A stretch of DNA of 64,000 nt from Takifugu bimaculatus (GCA_004026145.2 CP034976.1:13327347-13391346), one strand, 5' to 3'. Shown: positions 44,001-57,780, counted from the stretch's first letter. Numbers and translations are program-made. Notes: generated by a model not told the origin, from the sequence alone.

Positions 44001-46961
44001 GGAGACATGCGCTCAGCCGTGGGGGCTGATACTGACCGTTTGGGGTAAATGTGAAAGGTGATAGATAAAAAGAAGTAGGTAAGTAAAGGAGGTGATGGAG
44101 GTGGTGGGGGATGGTGAGTAGGGGGAACACAGGGGAGGTGTGTGTGTGTGGGGGGGGGGTCGGAAATTGGTCTGGCTAGCGGAACAGCTTTTCACCTCTC
44201 TCTCTTTCTCTCTCCCTCTCTTTCTCGCTCCCTCTCTCTATTCTGCTTTGTATTCTGCAGAGATGACAGGGGGAAAGCTTTATTGCTCCGAGTTTGTATC
44301 GATCGGGGCCCCTCTAAGGGGGGAGGCCGGGGGACGCGCAGAGAGGGCCCTTTCTCAACGACTGCAGCTACACGCGCCCCTCCCCCGCCATCCTTTCCAC
44401 CTACCCCCTCACCCCCTTCTCCTGCTCCTTCCAAACCCTTCTCCTGCTTGCTCACTCTGAAATTCAAATTCAAGGTTCTTATTCTCAAAGGTTAGGATGA
44501 GGGAGAGCATGAGAAAGGCAAGAGAGAGATGGAGAGATTGAATGAAAGAGAGATGGAGGCGCCTGGCTTCTTCCCCTGATGGAGGCCCTGAATGGGGCTG
44601 CGATCTGATAAGTAGAGCCCACAAATACAAACAAGAGAAGGAATAGAGAAATAATGGAGAGCAAAAACTGGATGAGGGGAGCATGTCAACCCCAGTAGTC
44701 CTCCCTTCTCCCTTAACTTACTAATGGGCCGCGATCCTGCTGTTGCCCCCCAGTTTTATGTGCATTTTCCTCAAACTGCACAATGAAACAACCCCGTGTT
44801 AAAATCAGGATTTGATCATGTTGAAGCTGTTTCCAGTCCGTCCCAATATTCAATCTGCAATATAAAAGTGTTTTAAAAAAAATAAAAAAAATCTAAGAAA
44901 TCGAGATGCGAGATCAGGATTATGTGACGTGAGATGGGGGCTAGACCCTTAAAATAAAGACAACTGACCAAACACCCAATTATACAGGGCACACACACAC
45001 GCACGCACACACACCCCCGGCCCCATTTATCCGTCAGAAGCATGCACGGTGCTGCATTGATGCCGAGGAGGCGAACAGATTGTCCATCAAAGGGTTACAG
45101 GGTTCAAGTCCATGACCAGAGGGCTCGAGGAGGGTTTGGGGGTTGTAGGTTCAACTCTCAGGGGACGGAGAGGATCCCTGCTGTCTCCGTCCAACCCTCC
45201 TGCCCTCCACCAGCGCCACCACTCTGTCCTTTGTCTCGTCTCCTCTCGGCCTTTTCAGGCCCTCGATGGTCACCCCTCCGCTCTCTCCCTTCAGGTCCCC
45301 GGCGTGCACGGCGAGGCCAGATCACAGACAAACACGGATTCGCCGTGAAATCCCACAGATAACTCGCCGATGCGCAAATATGCTCGTATTAATCCAGCAC
45401 ACTCTTCCAATTCAAATGCTGCCGATTTGCCGGCGCTATCTGCGGCGCTCCCACCGCCGCAGCAGATCATTTCATGTTCCACCTGCATCCTGATTGAAAC
45501 GCTTTTTTCCCCCGTCTCACCTACTCCTCTCGTGGTAAAGAAACAGAAACACGGCACTGCCTGAGCTATCAGCTCCTGCAGATGGGAGTGGATATGAGCT
45601 ATTTGTGTAAACAGCAGATACATATACTGTATATATATTGTCATTGATATTGCCTGTGTGGTTTATGTGCACCTGCTGATGTATTTCAGTGATAGACTAT
45701 ACATCAGAGACTTCTGCCGTTTGATTTATAATAGAACACCCCCACATGCAAGCATGCATGTGTTCAAATGTGCACGCACGCGCCCCCGTGCTACAGTAAC
45801 CCGCAGGTCTGTATAACCCTGGATGCTCCAACGTGGGGATCCATTATTAATCATGCAGGATTTTCCCAAGCAGTGAATATTATTGTTGGGCCTCAATGTG
45901 CAACTTTAAGTCTTTGGTGGTTTTTTTTTACGAGTTTCCTAATTCATCAAACCCACTTTCAAGACGATTCTTTTCTCGTTTTCTGCCTGATCTCTGGAAA
46001 GTTATTCATTGCTTTGTTTTTTTCCATTGCCGATCGGTGGAGACCTGAGGTGTGTTAACCTGACGTGTGTGAGACTAACAATGGCTGGAATCAGAGCGCA
46101 CAATGATGGTGATGTGAGCGATGGCCGGCCTAACGTCTGGCGTCCATGTTGGCGCGGTCACAGACCACAATCAGGAGCCCACAAGAAACCACTGATTAAC
46201 CAAAAGCCCCCCCATGAAGAGAGGTCGAACGGTGACTAAACCACAACACGACCGCTGTGTGTGTTTACATCTGTAGGGCGAGCGGGCCGGGCCCTGGCTC
46301 TCACGGTAATCGATGAACGAGGGAGGAAAGGGAGGCAGCGGGTGAGGCAGGGATGTGTGCAAGGGAGGGCGGGTGAGGGGGGGAAATCGGTAAAGAAAAC
46401 AGGTTATCTCCCGTCATTAGGGGAGGGGGAATCCCCGTCCGGAGGGGGGGTAAAGGCGGGGTGGGTGAGAAGGGGTGAGAGAAGAGTGAAGTTCATTGAT
46501 AAAAAGGGAAGGAGGGAGAGAGCGAGGAGAGGGAGAGACCATGTTTGGCATCAAGAGAGAGCAGACAATTATCTGTATTGATTAGAGCAGCCCAGTACTG
46601 TGAAGACTGAGAAAACTATGACTGGATCAATAGAGAGAGACGGAGGGGGTGAGAGAGGGGGGGGAGTTCGAGGATAGTCAGACCAATAGAGAAACAAAAC
46701 TATAGAGACAAATGATATAAAGATGCAATGACAAACATCATAAATTGTTGCATTGTTGATGGCGCAAAGTCAAAGATCTAAGGTGTTATAAATGGCCGGA
46801 GGGGAGCCGGGGGGGGGGGGGGGGGTGGGGGGGGTGAGTAGGAGGAGATCCATTATGTTGTTGATGTCATTACTCTTTATCACTGATTTGTCAGCACTGA
46901 GTGCATCCAGCAGGGCGCTTTCATCATTACAGCTGCGAGCAGAGGGGAAATGACTGACAAG
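44001..46961. other. Gene-poor region right of the gap
   Basis: Simple GA- and CT-rich tracts, the SINE-like fragment at 45040-45175 and a long G run at about 46809-46830. No exon can be supported. Confidence 0.35.
45040..45175. mobile_element. Possible tRNA-derived SINE-like fragment
   Basis: CAGATTGTCCATCAAAGGG is followed by GGTTCAAGTCC, close to the RNA polymerase III B-box consensus GGTTCGANTCC, and 40 nt later by GGTTGTAGGTTCAACTC, a second B-box-like string. Such wording is common in fish dispersed repeats. No clear A box and no foldable intact tRNA, so not called a tRNA gene. Confidence 0.35.
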
Positions 46962-47093
46962 CACCCACCTCAGACCCATCTGCAGACCCAGAACCACCCA
47001 CCTCAGACCCATCTGCAAGCCCAGAACCACCCACCTCAGACCCATCTGCAAACCCAGAACCACCCACCTCAGACCCATCTACAAACCCAGAAC
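46962..47093. repeat. Four copies of a 33-bp tandem repeat
   Basis: Units start at 46962, 46995, 47028 and 47061 with the pattern CACCCACCTCAGACCCATCT plus 13 nt, differing at few positions. Since 33 is a multiple of three, one plus frame reads repeated HPPQTHLQTQN. A splice-like acceptor (TCATCATTACAG, ending 46932) and donor (AAAGCAG|GTAGCT, about 47148) flank it, but no homology supports coding. Confidence 0.9.
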
Positions 47094-47357
47094 CACCTCC
47101 TGCCGACACCCAGCGCCACCAGGGCGAGCGGGGAACAGCATAAAGCAGGTAGCTCCTACACAATTCAATTCAGTTGTTCACTGACTGTACAAGGCCCGTT
47201 TATGTCCAGACACTCTCGTTGGTCTGTGTCGCACGCCCGGAACCGAGAATGTCGCCGCTTCTTCAGAAAAGGATCTCAGAGTGACAGTGGGGGTGCATTT
47301 GTTAAACGAGTCCATGTTCCAGGTCTAAAATGGTGGAAACAGAGACGAAATGTCCAG

Positions 47358-47390
<33 letters not shown>

Positions 47391-47466
47391 GTCTAACTGC
47401 CACGCAGTCAAGGCCAAATATGTACAAGACAAACACATACATGTAAATGCCATGATTTGCACACAT

Positions 47467-47475
<9 letters not shown>
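47391..47475. repeat. Dispersed repeat fragment, copy 1
   Basis: A segment starting GTCTAACTGCCACGCAGTCA and ending TTTGCACACATAAAC runs directly into (CA)n. About 85 nt match the copy at 50559 with roughly five substitutions. Confidence 0.85.

Positions 47476-47535
<60 letters not shown>
47469..47535. repeat. (CA)n microsatellite
   Basis: Long uninterrupted CA tract trailing repeat copy 1. A second tract lies at 47662-47715. Confidence 0.97.
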
Positions 47536-47537
<2 letters not shown>

Positions 47538-47657
47538 TTAATGTATAATCAAACCCACTTAGGAAGTGTGCAAGTAACGACTCACCACACATCCAGTAGC
47601 AACTTACATTTCACTGAATCCTTGAGCCCATTACCCAGGCAACCCCCCACCCACCCC

Positions 47658-47715
<58 letters not shown>

Positions 47716-47717
<2 letters not shown>

Positions 47718-49557
47718 GGACCTCATCTGTCATGCCTTAGTTTATTGAACATTACTGATAGAATCCCTCCTTCTGATTCCTCCTGACACTAAAGGGGAAC
47801 GCATTGTCAGAAAAGGTTTATACAAAGGCAAACAAATAGATGAAAAACCATAAACTCTGAATGGGAACGCGGGGCTGGATATTGAGGAAACCTTTGGTAA
47901 GGGCAGAAAATGTCAGCTTTGACAAATGACCTTTTAAGCAAGGAGCAAATGTAGAGAGTCGTGTCCTGTGTGGACAGAAGGCAGCTCAACTGTCTCCATC
48001 CCAACGGCGAGTGAAGAGATCGGCGCCGCTCTTCCCAGCGTTTGAAGGGAAACACTCGCTATCACAGCTTTAAATCCTGTCCTGCATCAAACCAAATTCA
48101 TCCCTACATCAGAAGTGAATTGAGGAAGAGGATTTGAATCACTGGTGTTCTGTATGACATCACCAGGAGAAGGAGAGAGAGAACATTGTAATAAACTAGT
48201 GCTAAACACCAACCAAAATCATCTTTCCACAACTCTTTTAACCACTTTTTAGTCACGCGTGTGAAAGGTGACGTCGGAGCTCCATCACCAAAGCGCCGTC
48301 CCTTCCCTCTTGCATACTGTGACCCGACCAGATTTAGAGCCGCACCCGTGCAGGTGAAGCATGCGGGTTTCTAAAAGAGCCGCTGGCGATAGAGGGCGAG
48401 GATGGCCTCGGGTCTCCGCTGCTGCACGTGGTCGACAGCTGATGGAAAAACACGCCGATGGACAAAGAGAAGGTGAAATGGCGAAACGCTGCCTGCTAAT
48501 CTATGTGGGTGTTTGGAGGTCATTTCCACCAAGAAGCTGGAAGCCCGGTAAGTGGATTGAGAAATGGAAGTTAGCACACACCCCCACTTCAGTCGTCGGA
48601 GGTGTCGGAGTAACGAAGTCGAAGCCCATAGGAAGGAACCGTTCTGACCTTGGCAAACTCTCCTCATCCCAGCAGACAATGCACTGGCCACACACACGTG
48701 TACACACACAGCAGCTGAATGGATGCTCTTTACTTCCCCTCACCCTCTCTTTAGCAACAACAATGAGTCATTTGCAGAGCTGAACTTCAGCACCTGACCG
48801 ACATCACTGCACACAGACGCTCCATTAAATAACTGCAGCCGCTCCACAAAGCCCGGCACTGTGGGCACATAAACACACCCCACACACAGCAGATTTGCTA
48901 TGTCATATCCATATGAAAGTGTATGATTCGGTATGCAATATAGATTTGGAATATATGCATGTGATCAATATCTGTTGCTGAATAAAACATGCTGCCGGCT
49001 TTTGACAGGCCGATTTGAAATGGAGATGCTATTTGGAATACAAAAGGCTTCAGTGGGATCAGCCCTGAACTCTCCACATAGCAGCAGTTCGCATTTAGAC
49101 ACTCTCACCTGCACTCTCCATAATGCATGAGCTGTCTGAATATATATCATTGCCTGCATAACTCACACACGCTCACGTGCACGCTCACACGCTTGTGCAG
49201 GCCAACGAGAACTGCGCGCACAACAGCCCAACGATGTCACGGTGATAAATTGTTTCTTACATGTAAAACAGGGAGAACTAAATAAAGGGCTGGTCTTGTA
49301 CTCCATCTAAGGTGGACAGGTTCCGACGGACACTTTTTCAATTTACTTCCAGAAAATCGCAACCTCTGGATGCAGCAACATCCGACCAAAGCTGAAAGGA
49401 AATAAAGGTTTACAAAAAACGCTGCTTTTCTTCTTTGATCAAGCGGTGTGAGGCGCACAGGCTGGAGCTAATCAAAACACTGGTACGCCATCGTGAACTT
49501 CTAGGCTTTCAGCAGCGGGAATCAGGGTCACGGCTGCAGAACAACTCAGTGTGAACC

Positions 49558-49558
<1 letters not shown>
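47716..49558. other. Non-coding, no gene recognised
   Basis: Open frames here, for example around 48361-48783, lack recognisable domains or splice context. Nothing else is supported. Confidence 0.35.
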
Positions 49559-49614
<56 letters not shown>

Positions 49615-49696
49615 ATGTGTTGGATGCCTTGGTTTTGTATGTCTGCTCTTTGTGAGAGACCATGTCAGTTCTGTTGGTAGACTGCCAATTAACCAA

Positions 49697-49732
<36 letters not shown>
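49559..49732. repeat. (TG)n and (CA)n microsatellite pair in opposite orientation
   Basis: (TG)n at about 49559-49612 and (CA)n at about 49699-49732, separated by about 87 nt of unique sequence. The transcript could form a long imperfect stem. Confidence 0.9.
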
Positions 49733-49733
<1 letters not shown>

Positions 49734-50558
49734 GCACATACAGTTTTTGAAAGGTAGAGTCAGCTGAAGCAAGGAATGGAAAGTTAAAGAAGTAAAGACA
49801 TTTGATCGGTTGCTATTACAGCACGGGGCATTACAGCATGGCAGATGATGATTTATATTATATTACCTTCTTACAATGGCCAATAGTAAATATGCATTTA
49901 CAGGGTAGTATATCTGTTTTAGAAGACAACTGAATTTACTTAGTGCTTCTATCTCTCTCTGCCTCTCTGCCCCTACTGGTCTTTAACCTTGGCCTCTGGT
50001 GCTTCTCCCAATTGCAATAAAGTCACCCCTCCTCCTCTCTTCCACCCCCTCCCTCTCCCCTTTCTTACTGCTCCTTTTCCTCCTCCTTTCTGTCTCTCTC
50101 TGTCCCCCGGCACCACTGTTGTCCACTGTTCCACTCATTCATAGTAAACACTATTGATTTTCAGGAGGGAAAATAAAAAAAGCCATGAATTTTAATAACC
50201 CTATCTGTCCCCTTCTCCATCTCTTCCTATCCCCCCCCACCCCCGCCTCTCCCTCCACCTCCAACCCTTCTTTCCTGAGGGGAGGATAAGGAGATGGGGA
50301 TCATGTGTGTGTGTGTGTGTGTGTGTAAGGTGGCAGTATATGGGGAGGGGGGTTGCATTTCTCATTTCCCAGCTGTGCCTCTCTCACACAACTGCTCCTT
50401 CCTTCTCAAGCCATGCACCTCTTCTTCTCCTCCTCTCTTGCTCAGGCTCCTCAGTCCCTTTTGCTCAGGCTTTGACTCTGGGGAGTGGAAGCAAAGAAAG
50501 AAAGAAAAAAGGACGGGGCTGCCCCTTTGTGAGGACGTCTAAACAATCACATGCACAC

Positions 50559-50642
50559 GTCTAACTGCCACGCAGTCAAGGCCAAATGTGTCCAAGACAA
50601 ACACATCCAAATAAATGCCATGATTTGCACACATAAACACAC

Positions 50643-50645
<3 letters not shown>
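50559..50645. repeat. Dispersed repeat fragment, copy 2
   Basis: Same segment and orientation as 47391-47475, again running straight into a (CA)n tract (about 50637-50700). Confidence 0.85.
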
Positions 50646-50700
<55 letters not shown>

Positions 50701-50702
<2 letters not shown>

Positions 50703-52498
50703 CAGCTGATACTAGCTATTCACTATATTCTAGGAGCATAAAAGGAAATTATTTAATTTTCCTCTCCACCTCACCCTTCTTTCTTTTTTGTGTACTTCCT
50801 GTCTCATCTTTACTCCTCTCTTGTTGCATTCATCTACCCCACAACACCCCATCCGCCCCCTCCTCCCTCCCTCATCTTTCTTTCCTGCGTCTCCCTCGCC
50901 AGGACGCTCGCTCTCCACCTCTCCGTGTATTGATTTTGCTATAAGCAACGTCCCGTTTGCGACAGGTTAGCACAGACAGACAAAGGCAGACTTCATCAAG
51001 CGGCGTTAAACACAGAAGCCACGTCCTCAATAATCACTCCATGACACAAAAGACGAGAGAGGGGGGAGAGAGGGAGGGAGGGAGAATATTGACAAATAGC
51101 AAAGCAAAGAAGTAGGGGAAATGGGTGTTGGACGACTCTCCACGATGTCTTTTGTTTGTTGGATGTGCAGACAAATTTTCGGTTTTTTAAAGGGAGGAAA
51201 AATGCAGAGTGAAAGTAGCGCGTTACTGCCTGAGAGCTTTCTTAAATGAGCACAAGCACAACAATAGAAGATATAAAGGATATACCAGCCCATTAGTATT
51301 CTATGTTTTATTTTCTAACATCATTATAACAGGGAGTGAGTGAAAAGTGCTGATCTTTTATAAACACAGTATATGCATGCGCTTGTGTGTGTGTGTGTGT
51401 GTCTGTGTGTGTGTGTGTGTGTGTGTGTCCAGTCTTCATCTCCACTTAATCTCCTGCTCCTAATTCAGAGTGTACATTGAGCCGCCTAATAGGATGTGAC
51501 TGCAGAGCGCGCCGCAACGCTAGCTAGCTAGCAGCTGATGAGAGGGCCACCGCAGCCAGAGAATCAAAGCGCTTCATCAGCACTCCTAATTACTGTAAAC
51601 TTCATTAGTTGGCTGGGGAGCCAACATCTGCTCTCTCTCAGTAAGTACATCCAAATATAACATGGGCCTGAACTGGTGAGCGCACGACTAAAGGGCTGTT
51701 GCACAGGTACTGCGGCGATTATTGCGTAATTTCAATTGTAGCGGTGACATTGAAGGAGTTTTGGAGACATTTAGACGGTGCTGATGATACAGTTTCCCTC
51801 TAATCTCTTGTGGGCACAGGGCTTTTGGGCGATGCTCTTAAATAAACTGAGGTCTAACGGTGCTATTGTTGCCAGTCTGAAGCAGCAGGTGTGTAGCCAG
51901 CAGGTTTCCATGTAGCTCGGCCTGTTTTCACCCCCCCCCCCCCCTCTATCTTTGATCAAAGCATTTCCTTTCAAGCTTGCCCACCACCACCTTCTGCTGT
52001 TCCTCTCTTCTCCTTCCACCACCACCACATCTTCCTCCCATCATAATTTGACTGATGATTACACCTGTCACTCAAGGCAGCATGTGGCCAATTAGGAGAA
52101 AGGCTGACGGGGAGGGGAGGGGAGGGGAGAGGGGGGCGGGTGGGGGGGCAGCAGGTTGAGGAAATTTGGGCAACAACTTTTCATCACTTGGCTCTCTCAA
52201 AGAGTCTCTTCAGCTTTTAGGTGTGGGAGAAACAAATGTATTCGTTTTTGTTCAATTTTCTTGAAGAGACTAAAGAGACGTCCGTGAGCGACTCTTCCCC
52301 CCCCAGTGCTTTGGCCTTGTTTCGCTCTCTCTTGGCCACTTCAGTGTCTCTCCATGTTCCAGGGTAATCACAGACTAATTTAAAGTCACTTTTGTACACT
52401 ACCTCTGACTGGTGGTTAAGAGAGCGACCGCAGACCAGGCTTTTATGGGTCTTAATGTGTCCTACAGACACTTTGGCAACCGGGCTGCTGCAGCTATG
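50701..52498. other. Gene-poor region with a possible conserved non-coding block
   Basis: A (TG)n tract lies at about 51383-51428. 51480-51680 is balanced in composition, rich in homeodomain-like TAATTA/CATTAG and GCTAGCTAGCTAGC strings and free of simple repeats, so it is a candidate non-coding element. No exon seen. Confidence 0.3.
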
Positions 52499-52640
52499 AT
52501 GTGGAGAGAGAGAGGGAGAGAGAGGAGAGAGGGAGAGAGAGGAGAGAGGGAGAGAGAGAGAGGGAGAGAGAGAGGAGAGAGGGAGAGAGAGGAGAGAGGG
52601 AGAGAGAGAGAGAGAGGAGAGAGGGAGAGAGAGAGAGGGA
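52499..52640. repeat. Purine-only GAGA/GGGAGAGA tract
   Basis: About 140 nt of almost pure G/A on the plus strand in GAGAGAGGGAGAGAGA-type repeats; mirror-symmetric stretches could form triplex DNA. Confidence 0.95.
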
Positions 52641-52917
52641 GCCGATGAGACATGTGTGAAGCCTGCAGCCATGGCGACTTAACCAGGCTGAAAAAAGGGG
52701 GAACGAAAGAGGATGAAAGAGGAGGGAGGGAGAGGGACGTGCATGACAAAATGGACAGAACATGGTAGCGTCAAAAGAAAGGGGAGCGAGAGGTCACTTA
52801 GTCACTCCTTCGCCCCCCTCCCCACCACCACCACAGCACCTCCTCCCTTGTCCCCTTTACAAGCAGACAAAGGGGCAGAGGGGTACGGCCCTTGTACAGC
52901 GGAAGGAGGGGTGGATG

Positions 52918-52952
52918 TACCTCCCCCCTCCCCCCTCCCCCCTCCCCCCTCG
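52918..52952. repeat. (CTCCCCC)n short tandem repeat
   Basis: Five C6-type runs spaced by single T residues, giving a minus-strand G-quadruplex / plus-strand i-motif candidate. Confidence 0.9.
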
Positions 52953-54157
52953 GTTTGCAGCCTTTCTATTTACTCCTTAATATTTGCAGGCAGCCGGCGA
53001 ATATTGGTGACGTGCACGTGCACTGATCGTGGCCTCACGCCTCCCAAACAGTCTCGCTTTCAATACAAAATGTCAGCTGACCACACGTCTACTGGACACA
53101 GTGCTACGAAGCAATGGGAGACATGTGAACCATGCAGTATACAGACGGAGTCATTTACAAGGAGGGAGATAAGCAGGATCCCGCGCAGCCACAAATCTGT
53201 TTTGCCCTCAGCGTGATCATTATCGTCCTTGTTCCCTACAAATACGTCTTTGAAAATTCGCCACATTTCTGGATGAGCCGCCTGAAAGGCTGCGTTTCCC
53301 ACATGCGTCAGTATTGCAGATGACAACAGTGTTGTCATTTACATGATATTAGGTCACACACTTCAGGTTTTGGTGCTGGCAGAATACATTTGGAAGGATT
53401 ATCATGGTTTGTGAGTGCACTTTTGAGAAGCGTGCAGAGGCCTTGTGCTACAGAGGGAAATGAGTAAACCCAACTTAGAACCCCCCCTTTTGAACCCGTT
53501 TCCCTCCACAATGACTGTTTCCTTCTGATTGTACAGATTCAGGGCACCAGCTTCTGTCTAGCTTCATGAATCTATCCAAAGATTCTTAAAATACAGGAGT
53601 GGCTAGATGCTCTAAAAGAGCTGTAAAAGATGATTATTGCAGCGTCATGGTAATAAAACGAACAGGTTGCGTCTAACATTAAACCTGCACCTGTGAATTC
53701 ATGCCATGATCTGGACCTCATCTAGTCCTGATATTGTTGTATTGTAATATATTGACACTTCCGGTCCAGGACACACTGCACGAGGGCCAAAACCTAAAGC
53801 TCTGTCATCTCTGTAATCACCGTAATCTAGGAAATCTGAAAAAAGCCTTAAAAAGATGCTGATATTCATCTCAGGTGGTTTTGTTTTTATGTGGATTTGC
53901 CTCTAAATGCAATGAGAGTGAGACGATGCGGCGAGAGATTGCACTCTGGAGTGAGGGGGGGGGGGGGGGGGGGGTAGGTGGTGGAGTACAACAGATTAAT
54001 TTCAGAACAGAGCACTCCTGCCAAGAAATGGATGGAGAGCAGGAAGGATACAGGGGATAAAAAAGAGAAAAATACATCGCAGAGAAAGAGAGGAAGGAGA
54101 TTAAACATGCATTCAACTCCCACAAAGGGCTGCTGCGCTGCTTTGGAAAGTCCCCCC

Positions 54158-54249
<92 letters not shown>

Positions 54250-57200
54250 ACATAGCTTACAGCAGACATGTCCGCTGCGTCCACCTTACAACCCAATCTG
54301 TGAGCACTCTCATCCACCCTCACTCTGAAGGACAGCAGTGGAACCCCAAAGGTTAATAGGACCCCTTCATTACCATAAATCTTATCAGCTAAATGAAATG
54401 GAGAGAAGGACCCCCTGATTTAGTCGCCCGCTCCTCTGGTCTAAGGGGAGCCACCCAATCAAACCGCTGGATTTTATTGGTCTTTTTTATTATCTAAATG
54501 TACTGGCACATGAGCGGGATGGCAGAGGTGACAGCCTGCGGCAATCAACAACACGTATAAAGACAGCGCCGGGATGAAACATATTGTTGGTCTGTTTTAC
54601 GATGCCGCTCTTATCTTTTACCATAAAGAAACACAACATTGAGCCTGTGGTTGTTTGAATACATCCAGACAAACTCTGGTTAAAGGAGAAAAACCACCGG
54701 CCACTAAAATCGGCTAATCAACTGCTCAATGTGGTCAGCGGGAGTTGAAAGGCTTGTTTTGACTGCCCATAGCACCAGGCGTGTGATTGGTAGCATGCGG
54801 TGAATGCTCATCACCGCCTGGCCATCACTGACCGAGCCCCAACACTCACACACACTCAGAGAATGACAGGATGCCCCCCCCCCCACCACCCCCGTAGAGG
54901 TCAAGTGTGCTTGAGTTCCCAGTTTGGACATCTTCTGTATGTTAGAGAAGGGGACAGAGAGGGAGACAAATCAATATCCTGAATGGAGTCAGGTGGTTTG
55001 TATGTGTTTATTCCTGCTGATGTGTTGATTAACTGCCCCCCCCCCCACACACACACACACAAATACTTTCATCTATCCCTCTCTGTGTGTGTTCTCCCGG
55101 TGATAGGTCTGATTAAGTACCCCGCTCCCTCGGCCGCTGATTAGAACTAATGCCGGGCTGTATTTCATTGGACGCAGCAGCCAAGTGCACAAAATGATTC
55201 CTCTGAGTGCAGCTGTGTGCGCGTGTGCCACTTCAGTGTGTATATTTAACACATCCAGCAATAATGGATGCTAATGTAAACGCTACTCTTTGAGCTCTTT
55301 AGATGCTGCGACTTTTATGCTGCGTCCCGTTAGGTATTCTCCAAGTGTCCGTGTTGCAACAAGCAGATGTGTTATAACCACTGTTTGGGGACAGAATGAT
55401 GGTTATTAATACACTAATGGAGATGTCCTGTGTTTATGGTATGTATGTGTGTTCCCTTGGAGCAGCCCAATACCACTCAGAGCTGCTAATGAGCTGTGGG
55501 ACATCATCAGCATTAATACTACATTAGCCTCAACCATCACACACACACATTGCACACACACATATGACGCACAACGTGCACATCGACGCACCTGCGAATC
55601 CATAAAAAAGGTAAACTGTTAATAGGATTAAATGCACAAAAGTGGGATTATTCAAGTCTAATCTGAATCTGCGACATCAATTTCCAAATGTATTTTAAAC
55701 AGAATTATCACTTTGAGAACTCGACGGGATTAAACGTCGCTGTAACCAGCCGGTTCTCTTCCTGCCCGAAGACTTTTTTATTTTTTTTACTTTTTTTTTC
55801 CAAATGCTCTTACTCTCATTACATAAAAGCATCTGTTAAACATAGAACGTCACGACCGCCGCTGCACCGTTGGGCCTCGTCATATGGTGGGGGGCATCAA
55901 CGTGGGCCTAATTTAGGTAAATAGCCAAAGCCATCAGTTCCAGAAGCATTCTGCCATCAGCCTGCGTGCATTCAAACCCCGTGGCTGGCTCATATACTGC
56001 AATCTAATTCTGCTACCACAGGGGGAACAGAGGAGAGAGAATTGTGTTGTGGCAGAGAGCAGGAGAGAGAGGGAGAGAAAGTAAAAAGAAGAGGAGAGGG
56101 CTACAGAGAAGGAGAGAAGCAGCTTAATGCAATAAAGCATGTAGTATTGACATCTTTCTCGTGTCTATTGATTCCCCATTATGTTGCTAACAAACCCAGG
56201 TTGACATTTTGTCATTTGCAATCATGTTAACACTGCGACTTGCACGCTCCCCTCCACAAACCGATCCATACCCGCTAGTTTGCGCATGTTCTCATCTTTG
56301 TGCGCACACACTTGCCCTCTAAGTCTCCAAATGGGTAAGCACACGAATGGGCTGAAGTCATGCATCCCCAACGACAGGCGTCGCCGACATGCAGAGTTCA
56401 GACCCTGGACGGGCCAGGAAATTGGGTTCTTTTTCCATGAGATCTGATATTTTTGAATTCAGAGATGGAACAATGCTAGATAAGTGTGAGCTTGGCAGCA
56501 CAGAAATGGTGGTTAATGGCGTGTGGCCGAAGATAGCCGTGATGAGCCGAATCTAGGTATTGATGTGTCCACGAGAGACGAAGCGAAGGAAGAAAAAACT
56601 GCTTCCAGTTTCCCTAATGTCCCACCATATCATATCATACCATCAAATCCTGGACAGTGCGGGGAAACCTGCACTCTCTCTTCTATGTCCCATTAAACTT
56701 TCATACAGCAGTTAATGCTGATGGCTTCACCAACCACTTTGCTGCACAAACGCGCCCAGTTCACATCACAAGCGGCCATGACCTCCACCTTCACAGACGC
56801 AATCATATTAAAAATAGAACAAACCCTGAGTGTGTTGGAGCGGCGTCCAGGTGGAAAAACATTCCAACATGCTCGTTTTATTCTATATGATGCTCCGTCT
56901 GTTTCATGACTGTGCGCCTGTGTTTGTGTGTGTGTAAGAGTCAAAGAGAGAAAGAGCCCCCACAGGGGTTGTGCATGAGCGCTCGAGGCCTGTTGTAACA
57001 TGAAAGAGAATGAAAACACAAGGGGCAGTGAGGGGTCAGGATGGGCAGAGTCATACACTCCTGCTGTGACCTCTGACCTGTGTGTAGCTCTAACTCAAAG
57101 GAGTCAAGGAGCTCCTAAATGTTAAAGAGGGAAGTTAACTGGGAGCTTGAGTCAAGAGTTCTAGATGTTAGCCTGTATGTGTGTGTGTGTGGGGGGGGGG

Positions 57201-57519
57201 AGAGAGACACACTCTGTGGTGTACGGACCGAACGGCGCTGCAAACCCTCTCCATGTGGAGAGGACGGCTCCTTGTTGTGTATTATCCAACAGGCTAGAAT
57301 CAGCCCGGCGTTGTAAATCACCTCTATCCCTCCATCTGAGGGATCAGGCGGCCTGCGTACACACCCCATTAGTTCGCCTGCTTATTCAGATGCCGGCCAG
57401 GGCCTGGGACACTGCAACATAATGGCTCATCTGTGGGTTTCTCTCACCTCTCCAGCTCAAACTGGGTTTTCCTCTCCCTCCTCGTTTTTCAATCTGTCAT
57501 CTACTCTCACTTTCCACCA

Positions 57520-57557
<38 letters not shown>

Positions 57558-57780
57558 GCTCCCTCTCTCCACATTTTTTATCTCATTCTGACATTCTCCA
57601 TTTTTCAACGCACAAGGCGCGAAAACTCCCCGTTCCACTCTCCTTTGCCACATCCTTCCTCCATCTCCCCTTTTCTGTGTGTACATCTCTGGAGATATGC
57701 TGGCTAACAGGCCCCTGGTTCCTCTGCTCCTCTAAAGCACCTGTCCCTTCGCTGTCACATGATGTGCACTGGTGACTGCG
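52953..57780. other. Gene-poor region with microsatellites
   Basis: A G-run at about 53958-53974, (TG)n at 54161-54247 and (TC)n at 57529-57553. 55100-55540 is repeat-poor with several TAAT/ATTA homeodomain-like cores. No coding exon recognised. Confidence 0.35.

Noticed and set aside
45085..45160. tRNA gene suggested by two B-box-like strings
   Set aside because: No A box, no acceptor-stem pairing and no cloverleaf; better explained as a SINE-like remnant.
48361..48783. 140-codon plus frame
   Set aside because: No recognisable domain, no splice signals that fit, and several overlapping antisense frames of similar length.
52217..52763. Ser/Leu-rich minus frames and Arg/Glu-rich plus frame
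   Set aside because: Translations of the GA-repeat tract at 52499-52640.
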